From the IMG/VR virus record IMGVR_UViG_3300008266_000199, positions 1 to 37,030 of that record: 37,030 nucleotides of DNA. One strand, written 5' to 3'. Position 1 is the stretch's first letter, and every line of letters begins with the position of its first letter. Shown here in pieces: positions 1 to 5,365 of the stretch. This DNA comes from a virus. The position numbers and the translations under genes are program-made. The notes under the pieces are model-generated. The model did not search any database. It was given only the letters and a program-made list of their open reading frames with translations, and had not been told where the DNA came from.

Positions 1-134
1 CCCTTCGTCGCTTCCTGTAATCGCGCTATACCCCTCACCCCACCCTTCTCTATGGGTAGGTATTAGCACTGGCTGGCAATCAATAGGCGCTCCCATAGGG
101 GCTTGTGAGTGTACGTACATGGGGATACACACGG
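1..134. other. Left-end non-coding segment, possible cos/terminase leader
   Basis: No complete gene lies between the left end of the window and the HNH stop codon. If the molecule is circular, the minus strand here stays open in the frame of the terminase small subunit at the right end, from an ATG at 118-120 (and another at 94-96) through position 1 and on into 37030. In phages with HNH and P27/HK97-type terminases the cos site usually lies between these two genes, so this is where a packaging site would be expected. No cos motif can be identified by eye. Confidence 0.35.
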
Positions 135-452
135 CTATACATTCCACTCATGGTAATCAGACAGGGGAATGCCTTGCTCGTCACATCCTTTGAGGAAGCC
201 AGCGCCGCCCTTTTCTTGTGACTGCTTGAATCGGTCATGGCATACCTTCGCCATGCTCTGTAGGTTAGACCTATCCCAGAACAGGAAGACATTGCCTTGA
301 TGGGGTATCCTGTGGTCTACCACGTTGGCGGGGTATTGCTTGCCTTTGTGGTGCGGGCATTGGCAGAATGGATGCTTACTGAGTATGTGGAGTCTCAGTT
401 GCTTCCATCGCTTGGAGTTGTAGAGGTGCTTTAGTTGCTGTGCGCCGCCCAT
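135..452 (-). CDS. HNH endonuclease
   Basis: A 105-residue protein of the phage HNH nuclease type. It shows the opening LYNSKRWKQLR helix typical of these proteins, a Cys pair (CQCPH, about residues 30-34), the VVDHRIPH motif (residues 45-52) carrying the catalytic His, and a following N-L-Q-S-M...CHDRFK segment that supplies the Asn and final His. In HK97-like phages such proteins nick DNA and stimulate terminase cutting at cos, and they lie next to the terminase genes. Here the gene reads towards the left end, and the terminase small subunit reads in from the right end, so the pair would be adjacent on a circle. ATG start 26 nt after the stop of the preceding small gene. The family assignment is firm; the packaging role is inferred from family and position. 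Confidence 0.88.
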   Translation of the reverse strand: MGGAQQLKHLYNSKRWKQLRLHILSKHPFCQCPHHKGKQYPANVVDHRIPHQGNVFLFWDRSNLQSMAKVCHDRFKQSQEKGGAGFLKGCDEQGIPLSDYHEWNV

Positions 453-478
453 TGGTGTACTGGTCTCTGCGTGTGGTG

Positions 479-604
479 TTACTGCTTAGGCTTGCCGTCC
501 TTCTTGTCTTGCTTGTCCTTCTTTCCGAATGCTGCTTCCCATCTGCGCTGTAGTTCTTCAGCACTTATCTGGGATGGTCTTTGCTTTGATCCTTTACCGC
601 TCAC
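479..604 (-). CDS. Small conserved phage protein (41 aa)
   Basis: A 41-residue basic, hydrophilic protein beginning MSGKGSKQRPSQIS, followed by an EELQRRWEAAFG helix and a Lys/Asp-rich tail. The start is a GTG that overlaps the stop of the upstream gene as GTGA at 601-604, which supports translational coupling. A second GTG one codon earlier is the only alternative start. Very similar short proteins with an MSGKGS(K)xRP start and an RWxxxFG motif are common in tailed phages, but I know of no established function. The HNH gene follows after 26 nt. Confidence 0.72.
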   Translation of the reverse strand: MSGKGSKQRPSQISAEELQRRWEAAFGKKDKQDKKDGKPKQ

Positions 605-885
605 CACTTCACCTTGTCGGCCCAGTATGCCGCGCTCATCTTGCCTTTCTCTATGTTGCTTGCGTGCCTTGCTTTGAAACTTGCCCGCCTTGCCTTGTCT
701 GCCGCTGACTCGCCTTCTTTCTTCGGACTGCCGCTTACACCCTGCTGGCCGAACCTGATCGTCTTGATCTGGTCACCAGACTTTGCCACAACTACGTGAG
801 ATTTAGTCGGGTGATTAGGCGTGCGCTTTGGTTTGTTGAACCCTTCTACTCCGATTCTCTCTAGCCTTGGGTCTTTCTTTGCCAT
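601..885 (-). CDS. Conserved small basic phage protein (94 aa)
   Basis: A 94-residue, strongly basic protein with an N-terminal FNKPKRTPNHPTKSHVVVAK segment and a C-terminal motif of the type FKARHASNI..GKMSAAYWADKVKW. The same two blocks occur in small proteins of many unrelated phages, so this is a real conserved family, but its function is not known to me. The charge suggests nucleic-acid binding, which is only inference. It is the first gene after the terminator and candidate promoters at 911-1043 and is coupled by GTGA overlap to the next small gene. A GAGG ribosome binding site lies about 8 nt before the ATG. Confidence 0.8.
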   Translation of the reverse strand: MAKKDPRLERIGVEGFNKPKRTPNHPTKSHVVVAKSGDQIKTIRFGQQGVSGSPKKEGESAADKARRASFKARHASNIEKGKMSAAYWADKVKW

Positions 886-910
886 GTGTAAAGCCTCGCT
901 TTGAGGTTAC

Positions 911-939
911 AGTATACCAAAAAAGAAAGCCCGCACCAA
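911..939 (-). promoter_or_regulatory. Candidate promoter overlapping a terminator
   Basis: On the minus strand TTGGTG (934-939) is followed after 17 nt by TATACT (911-916). The -10 is good (5 of 6), the -35 poor (3 of 6). It would start RNA just upstream of the 601-885 gene and physically overlaps the terminator hairpin at 919-950. Confidence 0.3.
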
Positions 940-950
940 GTGGCCGGGCT
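919..950 (-). terminator. Rho-independent terminator (minus strand)
   Basis: Minus-strand hairpin with arms AGCCCG and CGGGCT (928-933 and 945-950), an additional inner CAC/GTG pairing, and a T-rich tract (TTTCTTTTTT) from 928 down to 919. It would end transcripts of the lipoprotein gene and also those from the promoter at 1015-1043, before the HNH/terminase genes. Confidence 0.75.
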
Positions 951-1014
951 ATGTGACCTAATCGCAGCCGGAGTCGAGGCGCGTCGATGGGTCTAGTGGG
1001 GTAAGTCAGGCGAC

Positions 1015-1043
1015 AGTATTGCGCTATTGAATATCAGTGTCAA
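1015..1043 (-). promoter_or_regulatory. Candidate late-operon promoter
   Basis: On the minus strand a perfect -35 TTGACA (1038-1043), a 17-nt spacer and AATACT (1015-1020, 4 of 6) form a sigma70-like promoter with a predicted start near 1008. It points towards the HNH and terminase genes. RNA from it would meet the terminator hairpin (919-950) after roughly 60 nt, giving a leader RNA of about 90 nt unless transcription is antiterminated. Confidence 0.5.
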
Positions 1044-1086
1044 TAGTTTATTTCATGTAAATCCGAGTTTGAACTTTGATATTGCA

Positions 1087-1314
1087 TTACAATCCCACAG
1101 CAGCGTCTACAGCAGCGCCAATGATTTCAGCGTTACTGCCCTGCTCCCTGTTCACTGTAAGAGCGCCACGGCCATCTAGGGCGCCATCTAGGGCTATTGA
1201 CTCGCCTGAAGGATGGAAATCAATCACAGTGAGTGCGCCTTGGTCATAGCGGACGTATGTACACCCGGCCAACAGGGATATTGCGGCGATTACAGCCGGA
1301 AGTTTGCGGGTCAT
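1087..1314 (-). CDS. Small lipoprotein
   Basis: A 75-residue protein with a textbook lipoprotein signal: MTRK followed by a hydrophobic stretch and the lipobox LLAGC, the lipidated Cys being residue 18. The residue after the Cys is Thr, not Asp, which in enterobacteria would favour the outer membrane. The mature part is about 58 residues, with no recognised domain and no proline richness such as Rz1-type spanins show. A strong ribosome binding site (GAGGTGAT) precedes the ATG. It stands alone, with a terminator downstream and a divergent plus-strand operon upstream. By analogy with other phage lipoproteins it could act in superinfection exclusion, but nothing in the sequence proves this. Confidence 0.72.
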   Translation of the reverse strand: MTRKLPAVIAAISLLAGCTYVRYDQGALTVIDFHPSGESIALDGALDGRGALTVNREQGSNAEIIGAAVDAAVGL

Positions 1315-1498
1315 TTCATCACCTCTGAATTAGTGCGCCCTGATTGAATGGTGCGCCCGGCCACTTCAGCAACCCGTTTCGGCGTTCAATCTCGGACGGC
1401 TTTACCGCACGTTTACGGCTTTTGTGTATTTTATCATAACGCTATTGCAAAGACAGCAAGCCCGTGGCATGGTTGGCAAAACAACAGAGGAAATCAGC

Positions 1499-1723
1499 AT
1501 GGAAAATATCAGCAAACAATCCGAATTGCAGTTCTGGCTCGAATCATATCAGTTTTGGAGCAAGGCCATCACCGTGTGTAATGGCTATCCGTCAATGCTC
1601 AACTATAACAGAGTACGCAAGAACCTGGCTCGCGCTATACGGGCAGCAGAAACCAAACTTAATCGAACGCATAGAAACCTGCCGAAGTTGGGCTGCGTCC
1701 AATACATGGGGAATGGCAAATGA
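1499..1723 (+). CDS. Hypothetical small protein (74 aa)
   Basis: A 74-residue, mainly helical, basic protein beginning MENISKQSELQFWLESY. The ATG at 1499 was chosen because AGAGGAA lies at a proper distance in front of it; the open frame continues upstream, but earlier starts lack such a site. I do not recognise a family. It opens a plus-strand string of tiny genes joined by ATGA overlaps (1720, 1908), divergent from the lipoprotein gene. Confidence 0.6.
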   Translation: MENISKQSELQFWLESYQFWSKAITVCNGYPSMLNYNRVRKNLARAIRAAETKLNRTHRNLPKLGCVQYMGNGK

Positions 1724-1911
1724 ACTGCACCGCCTGCCCTGCTCTTAGATACCCCATAACGTCCGGAGTGTGCGCTATGGGCTTTCGTACCGCTACCGTG
1801 GCTAAGGATGGCTACAAGGTGCGACACCCGCTGGAAACGTGCCACAGACCTGCTAGTGACGGGGAAGTGGCTGACAGAATGGAAGTACTAGCTCGGGAGA
1901 GAAGCGAATGA
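1720..1911 (+). CDS. Small Cys-containing phage protein (63 aa)
   Basis: A 63-residue protein starting MNCTACPALRYPITSGVCAMGF, then a YKVRHPLETCHRPASD segment. Cysteines at 3, 6 and 18 with a later His/Cys pair (HPLETC) suggest a metal-binding knuckle. Similar short proteins with a CxxCP start and an RHPxxxC motif occur in other phages as accessory genes of unknown role. The start overlaps the previous stop as ATGA, and its own stop overlaps the next start in the same way, so it is very probably translated as part of this small operon. Confidence 0.62.
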   Translation: MNCTACPALRYPITSGVCAMGFRTATVAKDGYKVRHPLETCHRPASDGEVADRMEVLARERSE

Positions 1912-2084
1912 TTCACTTTAGAGATAAAACGCTGTGCGAATTCAAGAAGTGTGCGAAGTTTGAAACTTGCCCGCGAGCATTGACAGATGATCTAATAGAA
2001 CAAGGCCGCAAGTGGTGGGGGAGCGATGACTTCCCCGTATCAATCTACATATCTGAGCCTGAGTGCTATGAGAATCCTGCTTAG
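1908..2084 (+). CDS. Small Cys-rich protein (58 aa)
   Basis: A 58-residue protein beginning MIHFRDKTLCEFKKC, with cysteines in the pattern C-x5-C-x5-C near residues 10-21 and one more near the C-terminus (EPECYENPA), again suggesting a small metal-binding fold. Start overlaps the previous stop as ATGA (1908-1911). The function is not recognised. Its last 17 nt overlap a possible small membrane protein in another frame. Confidence 0.6.
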   Translation: MIHFRDKTLCEFKKCAKFETCPRALTDDLIEQGRKWWGSDDFPVSIYISEPECYENPA

Positions 2085-2211
2085 GTTCTTTGCCACGATT
2101 ATCGCTACTACCTACCTCACAGCCGCATCCGTTCAATACGGTTTTGCGGCTTCTTTGTTAATCCTTCTCAGCGGAATCATTGTGGCGGTTTGGTCGCTCC
2201 ATTGGGACTAG
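2068..2211 (+). CDS. Possible small membrane protein (47 aa)
   Basis: A 47-residue reading frame, almost entirely hydrophobic (MRILLRFFATIIATTYLTAA, then a second apolar stretch ending VWSLHWD), which could form two short membrane helices. It has only a weak ribosome binding site and contains an intrinsic-terminator-like hairpin at 2121-2159, so it may be poorly expressed or not a gene. Its TAG stop shares the CTAG palindrome at 2208-2211 with the stop of the convergent minus-strand gene. Confidence 0.42.
   Translation: MRILLRFFATIIATTYLTAASVQYGFAASLLILLSGIIVAVWSLHWD
2121..2159 (+). terminator. Candidate intrinsic terminator (plus strand)
   Basis: Arms AGCCGCA (2121-2127) and TGCGGCT (2145-2151) pair perfectly, with an inner CCGT/ACGG pairing and a TTCTTTGTT tail. 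It lies where the plus-strand string of small genes converges with the minus-strand recombination/replication operon, though inside the last small reading frame. Confidence 0.5.
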
Positions 2212-2501
2212 ATACGCACCTTCTTGTGTAGATCAAAATCAGGCGCTTTCTTGATCGGACACTTCGGGCCGGTCTTGTCTTTGCTCTTTCGCAGATCAAG
2301 GTCAGATCGTGTCTTGAGATCGCGCTCAGGAGAGAACGTGCAAGATGGCAGCACTTCTATCGTGCCCCCACTTGAAAGGAAGCCAGCAGTCAGGGACGCA
2401 ATCAGCAATCGTCGCGCCTCTTTGTCTTGCAGGGACTCGTTCGGTGTCAATTCTTCGTTGGCTGGTGGAATCATATTCGTTATTGTAGCACGCTCTGTCA
2501 C
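2208..2501 (-). CDS. Hypothetical protein (97 aa), last gene of the minus early operon
   Basis: A 97-residue hydrophilic protein: an N-terminal helical segment (about residues 15-45) and a very basic C-terminus rich in Lys, Asp and Arg (SDLDLRKSKDKTGPKCPIKK). The GTG start overlaps the NinG stop as GTGA at 2498-2501, which favours it over the overlapping plus-strand frame at 2224-2547. No family is recognised. It is the most distal gene of the replication/recombination operon. Confidence 0.58.
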   Translation of the reverse strand: MTERATITNMIPPANEELTPNESLQDKEARRLLIASLTAGFLSSGGTIEVLPSCTFSPERDLKTRSDLDLRKSKDKTGPKCPIKKAPDFDLHKKVRI

Positions 2502-3070
2502 TTGCTTACCCCTAGTCGTTTCTCATGGAAGTCTATCTGCTCTTTGAAATACTGTACTTGCCCGGCTATCCATTCGCGTGATGGCTTGAATGTCGCCTTA
2601 GACCACGCTACAAGCTCATCTACGCAATCAACCCCATACATATCAATCATGGCTGATCGGTAAGCCAGCACGGTTGTGGTGTTCTTCATTCCCCATTGGT
2701 TACACTGCGGGCATTGCGGGTGAATGTTGATCTCGTCTGCCTTCGTTGCTTTCTTCCCGCGCTCAATGAAGTGCCCGCCCTGCATTTCCTGCCACGGCTT
2801 CGACACTCCGCACGTTATACACTTGCAATATCCGTTATCGTCAGCAGCTTTGAGGCGCACCATGCGCTGACAGAGGACTGCGGCAGCGTCTAGCTCCTGG
2901 GCGATGCTCTTGACCTTGGCTTTCTTTGGCTTTGGCTTTGCAGGCTTGTGCGCCTTCTTTTCTAACTCCGCTTGCCAGTAGTGATCTTTAGTGCAAAATC
3001 CTGCCTGCTCCCATGTATCAGAGTTCTTTATACTTGGCAGCTCGGACTTGCAGTGGCGGCACTTTCTCAT
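2498..3070 (-). CDS. ninG: NinG/Rap recombination protein
   Basis: A 190-residue protein of the lambda NinG (Rap) family. In lambda it acts in phage recombination as a structure-specific nuclease on branched DNA. The sequence shows an N-terminal zinc pair set (CRHC and FCTKDH), a Lys/Pro-rich linker (about residues 38-55), and the conserved C-terminal core: CKCITCG, MQGGHFIERGKKATK and INIHPQCPQCNQWG. Length matches the family (about 190-205). The ATG start overlaps the methyltransferase stop as ATGA. It sits with NinB in the same operon, while the annealase, exonuclease and SSB are in the divergent operon, so together they form a full recombination set. Confidence 0.93.
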   Translation of the reverse strand: MRKCRHCKSELPSIKNSDTWEQAGFCTKDHYWQAELEKKAHKPAKPKPKKAKVKSIAQELDAAAVLCQRMVRLKAADDNGYCKCITCGVSKPWQEMQGGHFIERGKKATKADEINIHPQCPQCNQWGMKNTTTVLAYRSAMIDMYGVDCVDELVAWSKATFKPSREWIAGQVQYFKEQIDFHEKRLGVSK

Positions 3071-3813
3071 AGAAGCCCCTCGCTTAGGATTCGGAAAGCA
3101 GCAGCAGCGGCATGTGGATATTGTCCATTGCCAATGGCTTTAAGTCTGTCCATTTGTGCGGCCATGCCATTAGCCATTCTGTCCACTCCGGATTTATCTT
3201 TCCTCCTGCATGGGTTGCCAGCGTAGGCGTTTTTCTTGTGTACTCCGCTGGATACGCTCCCTCCTTGGCGTTGTGTGCCGTGGGGGTAGGCAAGAATCCA
3301 AATGCGCGGCCTGACATGGCAAGCTCCAAGCTCTCCTGCTGATAGGCATATCCATTCAGCATCATACCCGCTTTCGGCCAAGTCTCCGAGAACGGTTCCG
3401 AGCCCTCTAGCAGTGAGCATTGAGGAATTTTCCATAAATGCAAATCGTGGTCGTATTTCGCCAATAATCCGGAGCATATGCTTCCACATTCCAGACTTTT
3501 CCCCGTCGATTCCGGCACCTTTCCCGGCGCTGGATATGTCTTGACAAGGAAATCCTCCCGATACCACATCAACAAGTCCTCTCCACGGCTTTCCGTCAAA
3601 GGTTTGAACATCATCCCAAATCGGGAAAGGCGGGAGAATTCCGTCATTTTGTCTTGCGACAAGTACGCACGCTGGATATGGCTCCCATTCAACAGCACAG
3701 ACTGTTTTCCATCCGAGCAAATGTCCTCCAAGGATTCCGCCACCAGCTCCTGCGAACAGTGCCATTTCTCGTAAAGCGCCTTGCTGATTATCCACCCCAT
3801 GTTCACTCCTCAT
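3067..3813 (-). CDS. C5-cytosine DNA methyltransferase
   Basis: A 248-residue enzyme transferring a methyl group from S-adenosylmethionine to cytosine C5 in DNA. Motif I is FAGAGGG (residues 20-26), motif IV is FPCQDIS with catalytic Cys90, motif VI is ENSS (128-131), motif VIII is VRPRIW (167-172) and motif X/GNG is at 228-230. The target-recognition region between motif VIII and the GNG block is only about 55 residues, short for the family. ATG overlaps the NinB stop as ATGA and the stop overlaps NinG. No restriction endonuclease is nearby, so it probably protects phage DNA. Unusually, a second long reading frame with recognisable conserved motifs lies inside it (3084-3800). Confidence 0.92.
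   Translation of the reverse strand: MRSEHGVDNQQGALREMALFAGAGGGILGGHLLGWKTVCAVEWEPYPACVLVARQNDGILPPFPIWDDVQTFDGKPWRGLVDVVSGGFPCQDISSAGKGAGIDGEKSGMWKHMLRIIGEIRPRFAFMENSSMLTARGLGTVLGDLAESGYDAEWICLSAGELGACHVRPRIWILAYPHGTQRQGGSVSSGVHKKNAYAGNPCRRKDKSGVDRMANGMAAQMDRLKAIGNGQYPHAAAAAFRILSEGLL
3084..3800 (-). CDS. Nested overlapping gene inside the C5 methyltransferase
   Basis: A 238-residue reading frame lying entirely inside the methyltransferase gene, one frame over. Its ATG at 3800 is preceded by AGGAG with a 5-nt spacer, a better ribosome binding site than that of the methyltransferase; a GTG at 3806 is also in frame. The protein carries motifs I remember from phage proteins annotated near methyltransferases: LAKYDHDLHLWK, SETWPKAGMMLNG, GFLPTPTA, and a C-terminal INPEWTEWLMAWPHKWTDL. 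The Trp-rich blocks suggest a folded protein and not a random translation. Function unknown; it could bind or modulate the methyltransferase, and a translated frameshift fusion is another possibility. Long chance overlaps occur elsewhere in this genome, so the motifs and ribosome binding site carry the case, not the length. Confidence 0.6.
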   Translation of the reverse strand: MGWIISKALYEKWHCSQELVAESLEDICSDGKQSVLLNGSHIQRAYLSQDKMTEFSRLSRFGMMFKPLTESRGEDLLMWYREDFLVKTYPAPGKVPESTGKSLECGSICSGLLAKYDHDLHLWKIPQCSLLEGSEPFSETWPKAGMMLNGYAYQQESLELAMSGRAFGFLPTPTAHNAKEGAYPAEYTRKTPTLATHAGGKINPEWTEWLMAWPHKWTDLKPLAMDNIHMPLLLLSES

Positions 3814-4247
3814 TGCTTCGCTTCCCGATACTGCTCAAATACCGCCAGGGATGGGTCAGACCACTTGATTGACTGATCCGCGCCAAATGCTTGTATGTAA
3901 TCCACTAGTGCCGAAAACGTGGGCTTGTCCATCTTTGACGTTCGCATTCCAAGCAGCACAAACCCGTCACCGTTGATATTCGGCACAAACTCAGCGCCCT
4001 TGAATGACCCCGTGATAATGTCCTTCCAAGCTTCGGGTGAGTGCTTCTTGTCGAACCATGTCACTTGGTTGGATATGTCGGTCAGGAGCGCCCAAAGGAG
4101 GTTATTCTGCTCCCCTGATCTTGTTTCGCGCCCAAGAGATACAATTACCGGCCCCGACTTCAGCCCGTTTATGATGTTTTGCTGTATCCACGGCATTGCA
4201 GCAGCAGCTCCGGCCATGTCGTCTATCTTGCGCTTAATGTCGGCCAT
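3810..4247 (-). CDS. ninB: NinB recombination protein
   Basis: A 145-residue protein of the lambda NinB (Orf) family, a recombination mediator that binds single-stranded DNA and SSB and can stand in for RecFOR functions. Family features are visible: GPVIVSLGRETRSGEQNN near residue 32, WFDKKHSPEAWKDIIT in the middle, and the GMRTSKMDKPTFSALVDYI block followed by a short helical end. An ATG at 4247 was chosen; the preceding TTG at 4250 is closer to the AGGAG site and could also be used. Its stop overlaps the methyltransferase start as ATGA. Confidence 0.92.
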   Translation of the reverse strand: MADIKRKIDDMAGAAAAMPWIQQNIINGLKSGPVIVSLGRETRSGEQNNLLWALLTDISNQVTWFDKKHSPEAWKDIITGSFKGAEFVPNINGDGFVLLGMRTSKMDKPTFSALVDYIQAFGADQSIKWSDPSLAVFEQYREAKQ

Positions 4248-4259
4248 CAATCCATGCTC

Positions 4260-4475
4260 CTATACTTGCGCCCTAGAACTTTTAGCCCTCGCTTTTGGGA
4301 TTCGTGGCGGGCGCATCCAGTGCGTCCATGACCAGTTCCCGAACTTGCCATCTGCAAACAATACAATGCCGACTTGATCTGACTTGTAGTCCCGTGATCC
4401 AGACTCAGAAAGCCCTACAAATACAACGGTGTTTTCTTCCGGCATTTCTTTATCTGTTTTGCGCCAATTTGCCAT
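4260..4475 (-). CDS. DUF551-like protein
   Basis: A 71-residue protein with an N-terminal W(R)KTDKEMPEENTVVFVGL segment and a C-terminal WSWTHWMRPPRIP motif, which matches the DUF551 type of small phage/prophage proteins (opening W...P, strand VVFV, closing THW.P.P). The function of this family is unknown. Ten bases separate it from NinB, and its start follows the primase stop by two bases, so it is co-transcribed with the replication genes. Confidence 0.72.
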   Translation of the reverse strand: MANWRKTDKEMPEENTVVFVGLSESGSRDYKSDQVGIVLFADGKFGNWSWTHWMRPPRIPKARAKSSRAQV

Positions 4476-4477
4476 TT

Positions 4478-5365
4478 TTATCCCCTTGTATCTGCAAAAT
4501 CACCAACGAACTTAGGCACCACAACTTCCACCGGCACCCCTGCCAAGGCAAGGCGATTCGCCAGTATGTAAGCCGACCTCTGCCCCGTAAAGTTTTCGTC
4601 GTTGTCGGCATATACTGTCACCGATTTTACACCGCATGGCAAGACAAATTTTTCAAGCATTCCTGCATTTCCAGAAGCCCAGCAAGGCACCTTGAAATCA
4701 CGCATAACAGCAAGCGCAGTTTCAATTCCTTCCGCGATTCCGATGTGCTCGTAAAGGCTGGTCAATCTTATGGCTCCTCCGGCCATTTCAACGATTGGCG
4801 TTAAAACCTTTTTAGGGGCATTTACAGGCGCTTTGCCTTGACCCTGTAGGTACGTAACATGAAGCGTGCAAAGTCGCTCTAATGGGCTTATAAACTGCCC
4901 AATCATAGCCGGAAAGGTGCCTGCGTGCTTTCCGTCTTCGTAATAGCGCATTTCCTTGATCGCCATCACTCCGCTTGAGCATGGCAAGCCCCTTGCTCGG
5001 AGGTAATCCATAACCTGGGGGCAGTGCTTTGCGGGAATCATATACTTAAACAAATCACTGATCCGTCCGTTATCCTTTGGCTTGGTGATTTTCTCTGGCT
5101 TAATGTTGCCGACAAATGAATCAATTTCAGCGGCAAGCGGTTTAAACTCTCGCCCGGTGAATTCTATTGCCAGTTTCATTCCGTCACCGGCTCCACATCC
5201 TGAACAGAAATAACTTCCCGTCCCGTCCTTGTCGTCAAACCTGTACCGATCCTTACCGCCACACAAAGGACAAGGCCCGTGCCTATTTTGCAAGAACTCG
5301 TCACCAAGCCCAAGATGGGCAAGTATACCGCGCCATTTTCCGATTGCTGCTTGTTGTGTTTTCAT
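4478..5365 (-). CDS. DNA primase (P4 type, zinc-binding plus TOPRIM)
   Basis: A 295-residue primase that would make RNA primers for phage DNA synthesis. The N-terminal zinc domain has CPLCGGKDRYRFDDKDGTGS and FCSGCGAGDG, with Cys ligands at 32, 35, 54 and 57. The TOPRIM part shows AEGIETA (211-217), carrying the catalytic Glu, and VYADND (251-256), the DxD metal site. The hexameric helicase domain found in P4 alpha and gp4-type proteins is missing; the helicase is the separate upstream gene. The start overlaps the helicase stop (ATGA). The protein ends soon after the TOPRIM fold, in line with stand-alone phage primases. Confidence 0.93.
   Translation of the reverse strand: MKTQQAAIGKWRGILAHLGLGDEFLQNRHGPCPLCGGKDRYRFDDKDGTGSYFCSGCGAGDGMKLAIEFTGREFKPLAAEIDSFVGNIKPEKITKPKDNGRISDLFKYMIPAKHCPQVMDYLRARGLPCSSGVMAIKEMRYYEDGKHAGTFPAMIGQFISPLERLCTLHVTYLQGQGKAPVNAPKKVLTPIVEMAGGAIRLTSLYEHIGIAEGIETALAVMRDFKVPCWASGNAGMLEKFVLPCGVKSVTVYADNDENFTGQRSAYILANRLALAGVPVEVVVPKFVGDFADTRG

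Noticed and set aside
1087-1314. Lipoprotein as an Rz1-type outer spanin
   Set aside because: It lacks proline richness, is not near the lysis block, and no inner spanin partner is seen beside it.
2224-2547. Plus-strand frame of 107 codons opposite the gene at 2208-2501
   Set aside because: The minus-strand gene has GTGA coupling to NinG; the plus frame has no ribosome binding site and no family features.
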